This document shows positions 31,041 through 32,321 of a stretch of DNA of 32,321 nt, one piece after another. The position numbers and the translations under genes were made by a program. The stretch is from Candidatus Parcubacteria bacterium. Its GTDB lineage: Bacteria; Patescibacteriota; Minisyncoccia; Phycocordibacterales; SBAW01. The stretch spans positions 1 through 32,321 of the forward strand of contig JACMMG010000006.1 in the NCBI GenBank assembly GCA_014379165.1, written 5' to 3'. Under the pieces are notes generated by a model, which did not search any database, had not been told where the DNA came from, and saw only the letters and a list, made by a program, of their open reading frames with translations. How positions within the stretch are numbered: position 1 is the stretch's first letter; every line of letters starts with the position of its first letter.

Positions 31041-32081
31041 CTATAGTATCACTTTTTGCAGAGCTTTTGGCAAAGGAACCTCTGCCGCTTCGAGATCGGC
31101 TTTTAGTATTATTTTTACCAGCTCTTTGAATTTTACTTTTGGTTTCCATCCAAACTTGCGGCGCGCTTTTGAAAAGTCGCCTTTGAGCAACTCCACTTCT
31201 GTCGGGCGAAAATAATTAGGGTCGATCTTAACATATTTCTTCCAATCAAGGCCGACGAGCCTAAACGCCTCTTCTACCAAATCGCGCACGCTGTGTGTCT
31301 CGCCTGTTGCAATCACATAATCATCCGGCATTTTTTGCTGAAGCATCAGCCACATTGCTTCGACATATTCCGGAGCAAACCCCCAGTCACGCCGAGCATC
31401 GAGATTACCCAAATATATGGCGTCAGCTTTGCCACTTAAAATTTTTGCAATACCGGTTGTTATTTTACGAGTAACGAACGTTTCTCCGCGACGGGGAGAT
31501 TCATGATTAAAAAGAATGCCGCTGCTTGCATGCATGCCATATGCTTCGCGGTAATTCTTGGTCATCTGAAATGCAAAAGTTTTTGCTACAGCATAGGGGC
31601 TGCGCGGGTTAAAGGGTGTGTCTTCATTTTGCGGTGTTTCCAGGACCTCGCCATACATTTCGCTCGAAGCAGCGTTATAAAAACGTATTGGAAGTTTGCT
31701 TTGGCGTATTGCCTCAAGCACACGCAGGGTGCCGATTGCATCTATCTCAGCCGTATATTCTGGCAAGTCAAAGCTCACACGCACATGGCTTTGTGCGCCA
31801 AGATGATATATCTCGTCGGGCTTATGTTCGAGGATTATCTGGCTGAGCGCATTAGAGTCCTGTAGGTCACCGTAATGAAGATGCAGGCGAGACTCTTCGT
31901 GCAAGTCTTTGAGGATGCCTGTGAGCCGCTGCGTATTGAAAGAGGATGAGCGGCGGATAATGCCGTGTACTTCGTACCCCTTTTTAAGCAGAAATTCGGC
32001 CAAGTATGAGCCGTCCTGGCCGGTAATGCCGGTTATAAGAGCCTTTTTTCTCTTGGTTTTCCCCCCAGGGCGTTTTGCCAT
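31041..32081 (-). CDS. gmd: GDP-mannose 4,6-dehydratase
   Basis: 346 aa from ATG 32081 (MAKRPGGKTKRKKALITGITGQDGS). TTG 32126 or ATG 32117 would add 15 or 12 residues. SDR fold: TGITGQDG (17-24) binds NADP; then HYGDLQDSNALSQII, HLGAQSHVRVSF and catalytic NAASSEMYGE with YAVAK. Further family motifs are SPRRGETFVTRKIT, LGNLDARRDWGFAPEYVEAMWLM and DPNYFRPTEVELLKGD. It converts GDP-mannose to GDP-4-keto-6-deoxymannose. The next enzyme, GDP-fucose synthase, is divergent and starts 44 nt away. First gene of the long minus-strand glycan operon. Confidence 0.97.
   Translation of the reverse strand: MAKRPGGKTKRKKALITGITGQDGSYLAEFLLKKGYEVHGIIRRSSSFNTQRLTGILKDLHEESRLHLHYGDLQDSNALSQIILEHKPDEIYHLGAQSHVRVSFDLPEYTAEIDAIGTLRVLEAIRQSKLPIRFYNAASSEMYGEVLETPQNEDTPFNPRSPYAVAKTFAFQMTKNYREAYGMHASSGILFNHESPRRGETFVTRKITTGIAKILSGKADAIYLGNLDARRDWGFAPEYVEAMWLMLQQKMPDDYVIATGETHSVRDLVEEAFRLVGLDWKKYVKIDPNYFRPTEVELLKGDFSKARRKFGWKPKVKFKELVKIILKADLEAAEVPLPKALQKVIL
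31043..31051 (-). promoter_or_regulatory. Extended -10 of the GT2 gene, embedded in the gmd 3' end
   Basis: TGA-TACTAT (hexamer 31043-31048), 6-nt gap AGTGCC, then the GTG start at 31036. It overlaps the gmd stop codon, so it may be fortuitous. Confidence 0.4.
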
Positions 32082-32087
32082 GATAAT

Positions 32088-32117
32088 TTGAACTTCAAAG
32101 ATACCCTGTGATAGCAT
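32088..32117 (+). promoter_or_regulatory. Promoter of fcl
   Basis: TTGAAC (32088-32093), 18-nt spacer, extended -10 TGA-TAGCAT (hexamer 32112-32117), 8 nt before the ATG at 32126. It shares the 44-bp divergent region with gmd. Confidence 0.5.
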
Positions 32118-32125
32118 TACACGCA

Positions 32126-32321
32126 ATGGAGAAAGAAAGTCGAATATTTCTTGCGGGCGGGAGCGGCTTAGTAGGTTCAGCTACCTTACGGGCACTTAGA
32201 GCTCGAGGTTATAGTAATATTCTTGCCCCTACTCATAAGGAACTAAACTTAACTGATAAAGTTGCAGTCGAACGTTTTTTTGCAATGCAAAAACCCGAGT
32301 ACGTCATTTTGGCTGCCGCTC
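32126..32321 (+). CDS. fcl: GDP-L-fucose synthase, N-terminal part (cut by window edge)
   Basis: 65 residues visible. IFLAGGSGLVGSATLRAL is the NADP-binding GxxGxxG, followed by ILAPTHKELNLTDKVAVERFF and KPEYVILAAA, which match the start of WcaG/Fcl proteins. It completes the GDP-mannose to GDP-fucose route begun by gmd. Confidence 0.9.
   Translation, partial: MEKESRIFLAGGSGLVGSATLRALRARGYSNILAPTHKELNLTDKVAVERFFAMQKPEYVILAAA

Noticed and set aside
1..32321. tRNA, rRNA, CRISPR arrays, insertion sequences, replication origin
   Set aside because: No T-loop-like GTTCRANTC arms in a cloverleaf setting, no regularly spaced direct repeats, no transposase and no DnaA-box cluster were seen on either strand.

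Overview
The window looks like a chromosome segment of a Patescibacteria/CPR bacterium, probably in the Parcubacteria (Kaiserbacteria/Nomurabacteria-like; the exact lineage is a guess). Evidence: compact minus-strand-heavy gene order, about 45-47% GC in the lines I sampled by eye, very short leaders with almost no Shine-Dalgarno sites, surface proteins with an N-terminal helix-turn-helix and one membrane segment, a tiny lysine-rich peptide gene, and a large glycan locus. No tRNA, rRNA, CRISPR array or insertion sequence is visible.

Layout. (1) 1-2474: two related minus-strand genes, each with an excisionase/MerR-like DNA-binding module joined to one transmembrane helix. The first continues off the left edge into phage tail-fibre-like repeats. 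(2) 2551-10327: a housekeeping run on the minus strand, in transcription order secA, an EamA transporter, an M24 peptidase, ccdA, a 44-aa membrane peptide, obgE and gatB. (3) 10328-12193: a 19-codon lysine-rich peptide gene with its own terminator, murB, a hairpin-rich murB leader, and a candidate structured RNA of about 110 nt with its own promoter and terminator. (4) 12194-23195: glycan assembly. It holds an O-antigen-ligase-like polymerase with TPRs, GtrA, two GT39-like membrane glycosyltransferases, two DPM-type GT2 enzymes, three SAM methyltransferases and an ABC flippase-type exporter. (5) 23292-25047: a TrpR/YerC-like regulator and a GC-richer GT-B-like gene, bracketed by three copies of one palindrome. 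(6) 25063-32321: sugar-acid and fucose genes. In transcription order these are gmd, a GT2, a large surface-carbohydrate GT-B protein, a NeuB-like synthase lacking the SAF domain, a methyltransferase, a KdsC-like HAD phosphatase and a CMP-sugar synthetase. A divergent GDP-fucose synthase is cut by the right edge.

How the genes fit together. Regions 4 and 6 could make nucleotide sugars (GDP-fucose via gmd/fcl; a CMP-nonulosonate via NeuB, HAD phosphatase and NeuA-like enzyme), build lipid-linked sugars (DPM-type GT2, GtrA, GT39), flip them (ABC) and polymerise or ligate them (O-antigen ligase) onto the surface. The tail-fibre-like proteins of region 1 would share that surface.

Most notable signals. 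Eight genes have a -10 box ending exactly 6-7 nt before the start codon, which predicts leaderless mRNAs; one GC-richer gene instead has a consensus -35/-10 and a strong Shine-Dalgarno. Seven perfect inverted repeats with 10-16 bp arms lie inside coding sequence, far more than chance. A self-contained regulator/operator module and an unassigned structured RNA are also present.
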